The notes under the pieces: model-generated
Databases searched by the model: none
The model's input: the letters and a program-made list of their open reading frames with translations, nothing else
What the model was told of the DNA's origin: nothing
Part shown: positions 35,325 through 42,633 of the stretch, in pieces
Layout of the letters: each line of letters opens with the position of its first letter
Position numbering within the stretch: position 1 is the first letter of the stretch
Source: Pedococcus aerophilus
GTDB taxonomy: Bacteria; Actinomycetota; Actinomycetes; Actinomycetales; Dermatophilaceae
DNA length: 64,000 nt
NCBI RefSeq assembly: GCF_039532215.1
Contig: NZ_BAAARN010000002.1
Coordinates: 118,526 to 182,525, forward strand
Direction of reading: 5' to 3'
Translations under genes and position numbers: made by a program

Positions 35325-37391
35325 TCAGACCGAGCCGGCGTCCACCGAGGCCGGGTCGTTCAGCGGCAGGTTGAGGGTGAATGTCGACCCGAAACCCTCG
35401 ACCGAGGCGGCCGACACGGCACCACCGTGCTGGCTCGCGATGCCGCGGACGATCGACAGCCCGATGCCGGTGCCCTGGATCGCCTGTCGCTGCGCGCTGC
35501 TGGAACGGAAGAAGCGGCTGAAGAGCTGGTCCTGCTCGTCCTCGGGGATGCCCATGCCGGTGTCCGACACCGACAGCATCGCGTTGGCCCCGCTGTGCGA
35601 GACCCGCACGGTGACGCTGCCGCCGTCGGGGGTGAACTTGATGGCGTTGCTCAGCAGGTTCATGACGAGGCGCTCGAGCTGTTCGGGGTCGGCGAGCACC
35701 GGAGTCGCCTGGCTGCCGACCTCCAGGTTCATCCGCAGGCGACGGTTGCGCAGCAACGGCGCCACCCCCTCGAGCGCCCCCTTGGCGGTGTCGCGCAGGT
35801 CGTGGGGGCGCAGGGTCGGGGCCGAGGCGCCGGACTCCAGCCGTGAGGCCGTCAGGAGGTCCTCTATGAGCACCATGAGTCGCTGGCCGTTGCGCCGGAT
35901 TCGGCCGAGCATGTCGCGCTGGTCCGCGTTCACGTCGCCGCCGACACCGTCGAGGAGCATCTCGGTGTAGCCGACCACGCTCGTGACGGGGGTGCGCAGC
36001 TCGTGGCTGACCGAGGAGACGAACGTGGACTTGGCGTCGTTGAGGCGCTGCAGCTCGCGTACGGCGTCGCGTTCCTTGACCAGGGCGGCCTCCAGCAGCG
36101 CACGGGCTCCGTGCTGCTCGGTGGTGTCGACGAGCTGCGCGGTGAACATGAAGTGCTCGCCGTCGCGGTTGAGGGGTGACAGCACCAGCTCGACCCACCG
36201 GGACGGGTCGTCGGCGAGCTGGACCTCGCCACGCCACCCGTTGGTGGTCTCGGCCATGATCGCCAGCATGCCCTCGCGGACGTCCTGACGGCCGGGCTCG
36301 AGGAAGTGTTCCAACCAGTCGGCGTCGGACACGAGGTCCGAGCGCTCCTGGCGCAGCAGGCGGGCCGCGACGTCGTTGGCCTCGATGGCGACGGGGTAGG
36401 CGTCCTCGCACTTGAGGATGAACATGCCCAGCATGGCGTCGGCGAAGCCGTGCCGGAAGACCTGCTCGCTCTCGCTCACGCGCGCCAGCAGCGCGCGCCG
36501 CTGCATCACGGTGAGCGACAGCGGCAGCACGGTGAAGGCGCACACCACCAGGAATCCCTGGGTCAGCGAGGCGACCGTCTCCGGCCGGACCAGCTTGCCG
36601 CTGGGCTCGAGGGCGAAGGGACCCATCGCCTGTGCCGTGATCGTGATCGCGAGGAAGCCGACGACGAGCAGCTGGATGCAGGTGGTTCGCAGGGAGTTGC
36701 GCAGTGCGCTCCAGACGAGCACGGGGATCGCGGTGTACGCGACCGGCTGGCCGTTGCCCAGGCCGAACACGACCGAGGTGCTCACGACCACTCCGACCCA
36801 CTGGATCACCCGCTCCCACCGTGGTCGGGGCACGAACCCACCGGTGTCGAGGAAGAGGGGCACCACGACGAGCAGCGCCGCCAGGTGCTGGGCCCCGACC
36901 GTGCGTGCGGTGGGGAAGAACGGCGACGGCGTGAAGGCGGTGGCGCTGAGTCCACCGATGATTCCCGCGATGCCCGCGCCCACGCTTGCTGCGAGCAACA
37001 GGCGCCAGAAGTCGTTCATCGTGCGCAGACGGCGACCCGGACCGCCGAACCCCAGCATGAGCAGTGCGACGACGGCTGCCTCGGCCATGTTGGCCACCGC
37101 GAACCCCCCGGCGCTCAGCGGCGGGCGTCCGCCGATGATGTTGACGACGAAGCAGGCCAGACCGACACCCGCCACCACCGCGACTCGCCGGCGACCCCTG
37201 GCCAGGAGCACTGCGCCGACGCTCACCCCCGCCGCGGGCCACCATGCCGCGACGGTGGAGCCGGGCGGCGAGAAGTGGACGGACGTCAGCATGAGCACGA
37301 AGACCAGGGCAAGCAGGGTCACGCCGACGACGACCTCGCGCGTCTGGTCCGGGATTCGGGACCAGCGACCCCGGAGGCCGTCGATGGTCAT
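35325..37391 (-). CDS. MASE1-type membrane sensor histidine kinase with PAS domain
   Basis: 688 residues. Eight or so N-terminal helices form a MASE1-like sensor (residues ~20-300, with TVAAWWPAAGVSVGAVLLARG). A PAS domain follows (~310-430, ending LVDTTEQHGARALLE), then a short coiled coil, HisKA with FVSSVSHELRTPVTSVVGY and HATPase with NLLSNAIKFTPDGG, DTGMGIPEDE and GTGIGLSIVRG. The start lies one base after the stop of the CheY-like gene, so both are one operon. Confidence 0.9.
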   Translation of the reverse strand: MTIDGLRGRWSRIPDQTREVVVGVTLLALVFVLMLTSVHFSPPGSTVAAWWPAAGVSVGAVLLARGRRRVAVVAGVGLACFVVNIIGGRPPLSAGGFAVANMAEAAVVALLMLGFGGPGRRLRTMNDFWRLLLAASVGAGIAGIIGGLSATAFTPSPFFPTARTVGAQHLAALLVVVPLFLDTGGFVPRPRWERVIQWVGVVVSTSVVFGLGNGQPVAYTAIPVLVWSALRNSLRTTCIQLLVVGFLAITITAQAMGPFALEPSGKLVRPETVASLTQGFLVVCAFTVLPLSLTVMQRRALLARVSESEQVFRHGFADAMLGMFILKCEDAYPVAIEANDVAARLLRQERSDLVSDADWLEHFLEPGRQDVREGMLAIMAETTNGWRGEVQLADDPSRWVELVLSPLNRDGEHFMFTAQLVDTTEQHGARALLEAALVKERDAVRELQRLNDAKSTFVSSVSHELRTPVTSVVGYTEMLLDGVGGDVNADQRDMLGRIRRNGQRLMVLIEDLLTASRLESGASAPTLRPHDLRDTAKGALEGVAPLLRNRRLRMNLEVGSQATPVLADPEQLERLVMNLLSNAIKFTPDGGSVTVRVSHSGANAMLSVSDTGMGIPEDEQDQLFSRFFRSSSAQRQAIQGTGIGLSIVRGIASQHGGAVSAASVEGFGSTFTLNLPLNDPASVDAGSV

Positions 37392-37392
37392 G

Positions 37393-37821
37393 TCAGCGCT
37401 CCCGCTGCAGCGGCAGGTCGGGGATGACGACCGGGGCCGGCGGCGGCAGCGTCGGCCGCTCGGTGAGCAGCTGCGCGACCACGGCCATGATGTGGGCAGG
37501 GCTGAACGGCTTGGTCACGTAGTGGTTGGCTCCGGCCAGGAGTCCCGCGTCGATCTCGAACGGTGACGTGCGCGAGCTGACGAGGATCACGGGCACGTGG
37601 ACCAGGCGACGCTGGCGCCGGATCCACCAGCACACCTCGATGCCGCTCAGGCCGGGCATCTGCACGTCGAGCAGGATGACGTCGGGGGTCAGGGTCTCGA
37701 GCATCCGCACCGCCTCACGGCCGTCCTCGGCGAGAGCGGTCTGGGCGCCGGTCCGGCCGACGGCCAACGACAACAGGTCGCGGATGTCCGCGTCGTCGTC
37801 GGCGATCAGTGCGAGGGGCAT
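37393..37821 (-). CDS. Single-domain (CheY-like) response regulator A
   Basis: 142 residues: receiver only, with IADDDADIRD, phospho-Asp in DVILLDVQMPGLSGIEV, Ser/Thr in ILVSSRTSP and Lys in VTKPFSP, plus a Pro-rich C-terminal tail. A near copy lies at 41856-42308: the stretch from LLDVQMPG to the Lys motif is almost identical. GGAG close to ATG 37821 supports this start; an upstream ATG at 37839 is possible. It may relay phosphate from the following MASE1 kinase. Confidence 0.88.
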   Translation of the reverse strand: MPLALIADDDADIRDLLSLAVGRTGAQTALAEDGREAVRMLETLTPDVILLDVQMPGLSGIEVCWWIRRQRRLVHVPVILVSSRTSPFEIDAGLLAGANHYVTKPFSPAHIMAVVAQLLTERPTLPPPAPVVIPDLPLQRER

Positions 37822-37849
37822 GGCTCCGGATTCTCTCATCGGGGGTGCG

Positions 37850-38087
37850 GGGACGGGCTCGAGATGGCGGGGGGATTTCCATCACGAGCCCGTCCCGGGC
37901 AGGGGCGGCATCGAGGCGTGCAGGGGTATCGCCTCGTCGCCGCTCCGGGGATTCCCTCGAGCCGACCGGGGGACGTCGTCTCGAGCTCGACCGCGGAGTG
38001 GACCGGCTCGGAGAGTGCAGGGGGGTCTCTCCGAGCCGGTCCGGTCCTCAGGGTCCCGCAGGGGGGAAATCCGAGACCCTCTTGACC
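37850..38087 (-). ncRNA. Array of five hairpins with C-rich loops (6C-RNA-like)
   Basis: Five consecutive inverted repeats: 37850-37896 (12 bp plus 5 bp, loop CGGGGGGATTT), 37912-37936 (7 bp, loop TGCAGGGGTAT), 37956-37985 (6+4 bp, loop CGGGGGAC), 38000-38042 (16 bp perfect, loop TGCAGGGGGGT) and 38043-38087 (4+6 bp, loop with six G). Read on the minus strand every loop is C-rich, with three runs of six C. That resembles the actinobacterial 6C RNA, which has two such hairpins. The array is upstream of regulator A, so it is either its leader or a separate small RNA. Transcription is not shown by sequence. Confidence 0.55.
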
Positions 38088-38127
38088 GGCACCATCCGGC
38101 GCCGAGGCCAATTCTGCGTCGGCGGGT

Positions 38128-38177
38128 GTGAAGGACGCGATGAGCAACCCGTGAAGTGCCGTGAAGATGGCGTGAAG
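38128..38177. promoter_or_regulatory. GTGAAG direct repeats, candidate OmpR/PhoP-type boxes
   Basis: GTGAAG occurs at 38128, 38151, 38161 and 38172; the last three are spaced 10 and 11 bp apart, the spacing of OmpR/PhoB-family tandem sites. On the minus strand the units read CTTCAC, near the Streptomyces PhoP unit GTTCACC. They lie about 140-190 bp upstream of the OmpR-type regulator gene. A further direct repeat CACTGGTCA follows at 38190-38208. The rest of 38209-38305 holds nothing I can name. Confidence 0.45.
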
Positions 38178-38305
38178 ATCGACGAAAGCACTGGTCATCA
38201 CTGGTCACGGACCGCCACCGCCACCGACCACCGGCCTACCGAGGCAAAACGTGGGACACAGGGGCGACCTGCGACGAAGTTGGTACGCGATGTCCGTTCT
38301 GTCTC

Positions 38306-38311
38306 TAGACT
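38306..38311 (+). promoter_or_regulatory. -10 box of the response regulator at 38319
   Basis: TAGACT, 7 nt before the ATG, consistent with leaderless transcription. Confidence 0.5.
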
Positions 38312-38318
38312 TCCCGAC

Positions 38319-39044
38319 ATGGCTCGGCTCATGGTGGTCGATGACGAGGCGCAGATCGTGATGGCGCTGACCCGCGGTCTCGAGCGGGAAGGGTACGACG
38401 TCGACGTGTCCCGCAACGGCCTCGACGCCGTCTCCCTGGCCGCATCCGGTGCACCGGACCTGATCGTGCTCGACCTCAACCTCCCGGACATCGACGGCAT
38501 CGAGGTCCTGCGACGAATCCGCTCCTGGAGCGCGGTACCCGTCCTCATCCTGTCCGGGGACGGGGAGGAGGAGCGCAAGATCGCCGCCCTGGACGAGGGC
38601 GCGGACGACTACCTCGAGAAGCCCTTCAGCCTCGGGGAGCTCCGGGCCCGGGTGCGCGCCCTGCTGCGGCGCGCCGGCGCCGCCCCGGACTCCGCCGTCA
38701 TCAGCACCGACGGGCTCGACGTGGACCTGGCCATGAAGACCGTGGAGCTCGACGGCGCAGCGATGCGCCTCACCCCGACCGAGTGGCGGCTGCTGGAGCT
38801 CTTCGTGTCGCAGCCGGGCAAGCTGCTCACCCATCAGTGGCTGATCGCCCGCATCTGGGGTGCCGGGCACGGCGACGAGACCGTCCAGACCCTGCGTGCC
38901 CACCTGCGCTCCCTGCGCGCCAAGCTGGGGGACGACTCCAAGGAGCCCCGCTTCATCCGCACCGAGACGCGCATCGGCTACCGCTGGGTGCCTCCGGTCG
39001 CCACCAACGCCCCTGCGGGAGGTGCGAGCAACCATGGCGGCTGA
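38319..39044 (+). CDS. OmpR/KdpE-family response regulator
   Basis: 241 residues. Receiver with VVDDEAQIV, Asp in DLIVLDLNLPDIDG, LSGDGEEE and LEKPFS; winged helix with LTPTEWRLLELFVSQPGKL and VQTLRAHLRSLRAKLGD, KdpE-like. The usual Thr of the receiver is replaced by Ser-Gly (ILSGDG). It begins the plus-strand arm of the signalling cluster and overlaps the next small gene by 11 bases. Confidence 0.9.
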   Translation: MARLMVVDDEAQIVMALTRGLEREGYDVDVSRNGLDAVSLAASGAPDLIVLDLNLPDIDGIEVLRRIRSWSAVPVLILSGDGEEERKIAALDEGADDYLEKPFSLGELRARVRALLRRAGAAPDSAVISTDGLDVDLAMKTVELDGAAMRLTPTEWRLLELFVSQPGKLLTHQWLIARIWGAGHGDETVQTLRAHLRSLRAKLGDDSKEPRFIRTETRIGYRWVPPVATNAPAGGASNHGG

Positions 39045-39276
39045 GCCCGTGGACCACCGGGTCCGCAACACCCTCGCCGCCCTGCGCGGCTACCTCGAGC
39101 TGGCGAGGGAGGCGGCGGCAGGCAACGCCGGCCGGCCCGAGGACGTGGGCCGTGACCTCGAGGACGCCTTGGTCTCGTTGACCAGGCTCGAGCTCCATCT
39201 CGGGGTCCACGCCGACGACGGCACCGCCGGCCATGGAGAACCGGCCAGCGACGGAGCGACTCCCGGCGACCGCTGA
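39034..39276 (+). CDS. HisKA-like mini-protein (no ATPase domain)
   Basis: 80 residues. DHRVRNTLAALRGYLELAREAA resembles the phospho-acceptor helix of histidine kinases (H-E-L-R-N-x-L-x-x-I-x-G-Y-x-E-L), followed by a second helix LEDALVSLTRLELHLGV and an acidic Gly/Asp tail. There is no HATPase domain. It overlaps the regulator gene by 11 bases, so it is translated with it. It could be a phosphotransfer or dimerisation partner; homology is by eye only. Confidence 0.6.
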   Translation: MAAEPVDHRVRNTLAALRGYLELAREAAAGNAGRPEDVGRDLEDALVSLTRLELHLGVHADDGTAGHGEPASDGATPGDR

Positions 39277-39285
39277 GCCCCGGGC

Positions 39286-39708
39286 TCAGAGCTGGGTGGC
39301 CGTCGCGAACCGCTCGGGCAGGGGCAGGTCCGGCGCCTCGGAGCGGATGGCCCGTGCCACCACGGTCAGCAGGGCCCGCGTCTGGAACGGTTTGCGGACC
39401 ACCGCGAAGGCGCCCGCCTCGAGCGCATCGACCTCGATCTCGCTCTCCACGGACGCCGTGAGCATGACCGCGGGCACCGTGGACCCGGCGCTGCGCATGG
39501 AGCCGAGCACCTCCATGCCGTCGACGTCGGGCATCCGCAGGTCGAGGATGAGGCAGTGGGGGTCGACGGTCGCGAGCGCCGCGAGCGCGTCGGCGCCGTT
39601 CCCTACCGTGGTGACCTGGGCGCCGACGTAGGAGAAGGTGCGCTCGATGAGGACGCGGATGTCCTCGTCGTCCTCCGCGATGAGGACGCGAACGTCCTGG
39701 CTCCCCAC
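39286..39708 (-). CDS. Single-domain response regulator
   Basis: 140 residues, receiver only: IAEDDEDIRV, Asp in HCLILDLRMPDVDGMEV, Thr in VMLTASVES and Lys in VVRKPFQT, with a short C-terminal tail. Convergent with the HisKA-like gene (nine bases between stops). Less similar to regulators A and B than they are to each other. Confidence 0.88.
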   Translation of the reverse strand: MGSQDVRVLIAEDDEDIRVLIERTFSYVGAQVTTVGNGADALAALATVDPHCLILDLRMPDVDGMEVLGSMRSAGSTVPAVMLTASVESEIEVDALEAGAFAVVRKPFQTRALLTVVARAIRSEAPDLPLPERFATATQL

Positions 39709-39821
39709 AGTCCGCGCTCCCCTTTGTCCTCGATCACGGCTTTTCTGCGCCCCGGAGAATTGTCACACAGCACGCAGCGACCCACAGAAGTTCGCTAACG
39801 GCGTCCGGCCTCTGGACTCCC

Positions 39822-40775
39822 TCACCCGGTCCCCGGCGCCACCACCGCCCGGAGCAGGCCGTCCAGCACGGCCCGGGTGTGCGGCTCGTCGAAGACCTCC
39901 GCGACCCAGGCGTGCGCGTCCTGCCTGCTCGGCGACCGGGGGTTGGGGCGGAGCCAGTCCGACGACGCCGTGGCCGTGATGTGGCCGAGCTGGGCGATGA
40001 GCATCGTGAAGTGGCCGCGACGACGGACAGCCCCTGGGCCGCCCGCGGCTCGGTAGGACTCGACCAGGGCTCGGGCCCGAGCCGGGTCGGACCGCCCGAA
40101 CTCGAACACGACCGCCGCGAGCTCCATGCTCGGGTCGGCCGGACCGCTCTCCTCCCAGTCGATGACGCAGAGGCCACCGTCCGGAGTCGGCAGCAGGTTG
40201 TCGGCCCACAGGTCGCGGTGGCAGGTCCGCAGCACCTCGGGCGCCTCGATCCAGCCCTCGAGGGCGACGAGCTCGTCGCGCAGCCGCGCGAGGTCGCCGG
40301 CAAAGGGCGCCCCAGCGGCGGCGAGCTCCTCGACCAGGTCGTCCCAGCGGGCCGCACCCACGGGCTCGTGCGACCACGGGTCGGCGGGGCCGTCGGCCGG
40401 GACGTCCAGCCGGTGGATCGCGGCGACGACCTCGCCGACGGCTGCGGGGTCGAGCAGGGGATCCGGCGGACCGAGGTCCACCCAGGAGTGCACCCGGACC
40501 AGCTCGGTCGCGCCGACCCGGCCGAGGACGGCGCCCTCACGCGTGCGACGCAGCTCCGGCGTCGGCACGCCGGCAGCGTGGGCCGCCTCCTGGAAGGCCG
40601 CGGACGCGGCAATGCCCGGCTCGCTCACCGCACCGAAGGCGACCTTGACGGCCCAGGCACCCTCGGTGGTGTCGAGGCGCCATACCTCCCCCTGCTTGCC
40701 GCGGGCCACGGGACCGGTCGACGACGACCGCACCCGACCCAGGTCGAAGCAGCGCGCGACCTCGGCGGAGTCCAC
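39822..40775 (-). CDS. Aminoglycoside-phosphotransferase-fold kinase (APH family)
   Basis: About 317 residues. Nucleotide-binding N-lobe (GKQGEVWRLDTTEGAWAVKV) and the catalytic loop RTCHRDLWADNLLPT with the metal Asp in CVIDWEESGPAD. This fold includes antibiotic kinases, but many members act on metabolites such as homoserine or choline; the substrate is unknown. GTG 40775 or GTG 40793 may be the start; neither has a clear ribosome site. Confidence 0.8.
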   Translation of the reverse strand: MDSAEVARCFDLGRVRSSSTGPVARGKQGEVWRLDTTEGAWAVKVAFGAVSEPGIAASAAFQEAAHAAGVPTPELRRTREGAVLGRVGATELVRVHSWVDLGPPDPLLDPAAVGEVVAAIHRLDVPADGPADPWSHEPVGAARWDDLVEELAAAGAPFAGDLARLRDELVALEGWIEAPEVLRTCHRDLWADNLLPTPDGGLCVIDWEESGPADPSMELAAVVFEFGRSDPARARALVESYRAAGGPGAVRRRGHFTMLIAQLGHITATASSDWLRPNPRSPSRQDAHAWVAEVFDEPHTRAVLDGLLRAVVAPGTG

Positions 40776-40838
40776 GCACCCACTGGAGCACACGGACCAC
40801 CCCGTGCACCAGCGCCGCCCACGGGCGGGCGGAGGGTG

Positions 40839-41159
40839 CTAGAGCTCTTGGGCGTCCTTGCGCTCCCGGTCGGAGCCGATGGTCACGGTCCAACCGGTGC
40901 CGCACGCGAAGCACTTGAACCCGGGGTTGTCCCGCCGGATCGAGCTGCCCTGCCCACGGTTCGCGACCTGGACGACCGTCGTCTTCTCGCTGCCGCACGA
41001 AGGGCAGTGCACGAGCTCGTCATCGGCTCGGGCCATGGACTCGGCGCGGGACTCGCTCTCGCTCTCGGACTGCCTCGCCCCCCACGACATGGAGGCCCGG
41101 GGGTCGGAGGCCCTGTTCTGGCCCTTGTCCTCCGGGACGCTTGAACGGTGCGGCGTCAT
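40839..41159 (-). CDS. Small zinc-ribbon protein
   Basis: 106 residues. The N-terminal half is Ser/Glu-rich and disordered; the C-terminal half has a four-Cys ribbon, HCPSCGSEK...GFKCFACGTGW. ATG 41159 overlaps the OhrR stop as ATGA, supporting the long start even though an internal ATG at 41036 would give just the ribbon. Function unknown; co-transcribed with the peroxide-sensing regulator. Confidence 0.75.
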   Translation of the reverse strand: MTPHRSSVPEDKGQNRASDPRASMSWGARQSESESESRAESMARADDELVHCPSCGSEKTTVVQVANRGQGSSIRRDNPGFKCFACGTGWTVTIGSDRERKDAQEL

Positions 41160-41599
41160 GACGACTCCACAGACATGCGCAGGACGAGCGAGTGCAGGGT
41201 GTCGCGCAGGTCGCCGAGGTCCTCACCGCACAGTCCGGTCTGGTCGACGACGTCGTACTGCGCGCGGGAGGCGTCGAACTCGAGCGCGCGACCCTTCTCC
41301 GTGAGGGCGACGTTGACGACGCGGCCGTCGCCGCCGTCGACACGGCGGTGCACCAGCCCGGCCTTCTTAAGGCGCGCGACCATGGGGCTCAGCGCGTGCG
41401 GGGTGAGCTGGAGCCGTCCGGCGATGTCGCCGATCGGGCGCCCGTCGGACTCCCAGAGCACGAGCATGACGAGGTACTGCGGGTACGTCAGGCCGATGCT
41501 CTCGAGCAGGGGCCGGTAGGCGCGGGTGATCTGGTTGGTCGCCGCATACAGGGCGAAGCACAACTGGTCGTCGAGGCGAAGATTGGTGGGTGTGGTCAC
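41156..41599 (-). CDS. ohrR: OhrR-type MarR-family organic-peroxide sensor
   Basis: 147 residues. The N-terminal LRLDDQLCFALYAATNQITRAYRPLL carries the reactive Cys of OhrR; LGLTYPQYLVMLVLWE-like sequence (IGLTYPQYLVMLVLWE) and the HTH LQLTPHALSPMVARLKKAG with the RRVDGGDGR wing complete the family. GTG 41599 has GGAG five bases upstream. No ohr peroxidase gene is adjacent, so its target is elsewhere or is the coupled zinc-ribbon gene. Confidence 0.85.
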   Translation of the reverse strand: MTTPTNLRLDDQLCFALYAATNQITRAYRPLLESIGLTYPQYLVMLVLWESDGRPIGDIAGRLQLTPHALSPMVARLKKAGLVHRRVDGGDGRVVNVALTEKGRALEFDASRAQYDVVDQTGLCGEDLGDLRDTLHSLVLRMSVESS

Positions 41600-41623
41600 T
41601 GACGCTCCTAGGGACAGCACCGA

Positions 41624-41629
41624 AATATA
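41624..41629 (-). promoter_or_regulatory. -10 box of ohrR
   Basis: TATATT on the minus strand in an AT-rich pocket of otherwise GC-rich DNA, about 25 nt upstream of the GTG. Confidence 0.45.
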
Positions 41630-41765
41630 GATCACGCGCGATGCTTTTCCCACATCGGCGCAGGCTGCGCTGCTGCGACCTCGGGTCGGCGAGGGTCACA
41701 AGTGGGTCAACTTCTGTCCCGACATGCGTCGGGACGCTTCCCCTCTCGACCCCTCGGGCTCCACA

Positions 41766-41859
41766 CTGAGCCTGCCGCCGACGCGGGATCAGCATCCGGG
41801 GGGATGGCTGATCCCGCGGCGGCACCATCATGTCCGGGCCGCGCGACCGGCAGGCTCAG
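41766..41859 (-). terminator. Nested hairpin with C6 loop after response regulator B
   Basis: Outer arms CTGAGCCTGCCG (41766-41777) and its complement (41848-41859) enclose an inner 11-bp stem GCGGGATCAGC / GCTGATCCCGC (41783-41817) whose loop is ATCCGGGGGGATG, i.e. CCCCCC on the minus strand. It overlaps the regulator's stop codon and should act as its terminator, yet the loop matches those of the 37850-38087 array. Nothing else is evident in 41630-41765. Confidence 0.7.
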
Positions 41860-42308
41860 CGAGCTGGGCCGAACTCCGGGATGACGACAGCCGTGGGTGC
41901 GCGCAGCGCGGTCGGGGCGGTGGAGCGGCTGTACCGGTACTGGGCGATCACGCCGGAGATGTGGGCCGGCGTGAAGGGCTTGGTGACGTAGTGGTTCGCG
42001 CCGGCGAGCAGTCCGGCATCGATCTCGAACGGCGACGTGCGCGCGCTCACGAGCACCACGGGGACGTGCGCGAGGTGGCGCTGGCGGCGGATCCACCAGC
42101 ACACCTCGATCCCGCTCAGCCCGGGCATCTGCACGTCGAGCAGGATGATGTCGGGGTGCAGGGACTCCAGGAGGTGCACGGCCTGTCGACCGTCCTCGGC
42201 CAGGACCGGATCCAAGCCCGATCCCTGCGCCGCCATCGCCAGCACGTCGCGGATGTCCGAGTCGTCATCGGCGATCAGTGCCTGCGGACGTGCGCCCTGG
42301 GCCTTCAC
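41856..42308 (-). CDS. Single-domain response regulator B (paralogue of A)
   Basis: 150 residues, receiver only. IADDDSDIRD, Asp in DIILLDVQMPGLSGIEV, LVSARTSP and VTKPFTP; the central 65 residues are nearly identical to regulator A at 37393-37821, including CWWIRRQR and FEIDAGLLAGANHYVTKPF. No kinase is adjacent. Start GTG 42308. The stop codon lies inside the arm of a C-loop hairpin. Confidence 0.88.
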   Translation of the reverse strand: MKAQGARPQALIADDDSDIRDVLAMAAQGSGLDPVLAEDGRQAVHLLESLHPDIILLDVQMPGLSGIEVCWWIRRQRHLAHVPVVLVSARTSPFEIDAGLLAGANHYVTKPFTPAHISGVIAQYRYSRSTAPTALRAPTAVVIPEFGPAR

Positions 42309-42528
42309 CCGTCGGTCGCGCGACGCGCGCAGGAGAGATCCGCGGCCCTCGAAGGAACCAGTGATGACATCGCGACCACGCCTCCCTCGACGCTGCTGAC
42401 AGGAGACACCCGAATCTACCGTCGCGCCCCGCGTCGTGAGGCGGTAATGGCGAATCCGCCACCGCCGACACCGAAACGAGATGCGCAGGTGCCACCGACC
42501 GCACTCTCGTTGCCCTGCTCCGGCTCCC

Positions 42529-42534
42529 TATAGT
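42529..42534 (+). promoter_or_regulatory. -10 box of the CDF operon
   Basis: TATAGT, six bases before ATG 42541. This is one of the best -10 matches in the window. The rest of 42309-42528 shows only a shared 12-mer at 42357-42368 (see findings). Confidence 0.6.
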
Positions 42535-42540
42535 CGCCAC

Positions 42541-42633
42541 ATGGACGTTCTGGCCGCCGCCGAGAAGCTCCTCGCCGCGACCGGTGACACGACCGCCCTC
42601 TGCCCCCGCTCCTGCGATCAGGTGACGTCGTGA
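42541..42633 (+). CDS. 30-residue leaderless ORF overlapping the CDF gene
   Basis: ATG 42541 opens a 30-codon frame: a helix MDVLAAAEKLLAATGD, then TTALCPRSCDQVTS with a Cys-Pro-Arg-Ser-Cys motif. Its TGA overlaps the exporter GTG as GTGA. The -10 spacing puts transcription start at the ATG. It may be a leader peptide, a mini metal sensor, or the stub of a lost ArsR-type gene. Confidence 0.5.
   Translation: MDVLAAAEKLLAATGDTTALCPRSCDQVTS

Noticed and set aside
35236-37245. Upstream extension of the GH31 reading frame to 1,414 codons
   Set aside because: Overlaps the MASE1 kinase in another frame; the GH31 start is fixed by AGGAG and the family N-terminus.
37850-38087. CRISPR-like repeat array
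   Set aside because: The repeats are inverted hairpins with different stems, not direct repeats with spacers.
39822-40775. Aminoglycoside resistance gene
   Set aside because: Fold matches APH, but nothing in sequence or context indicates an antibiotic substrate.
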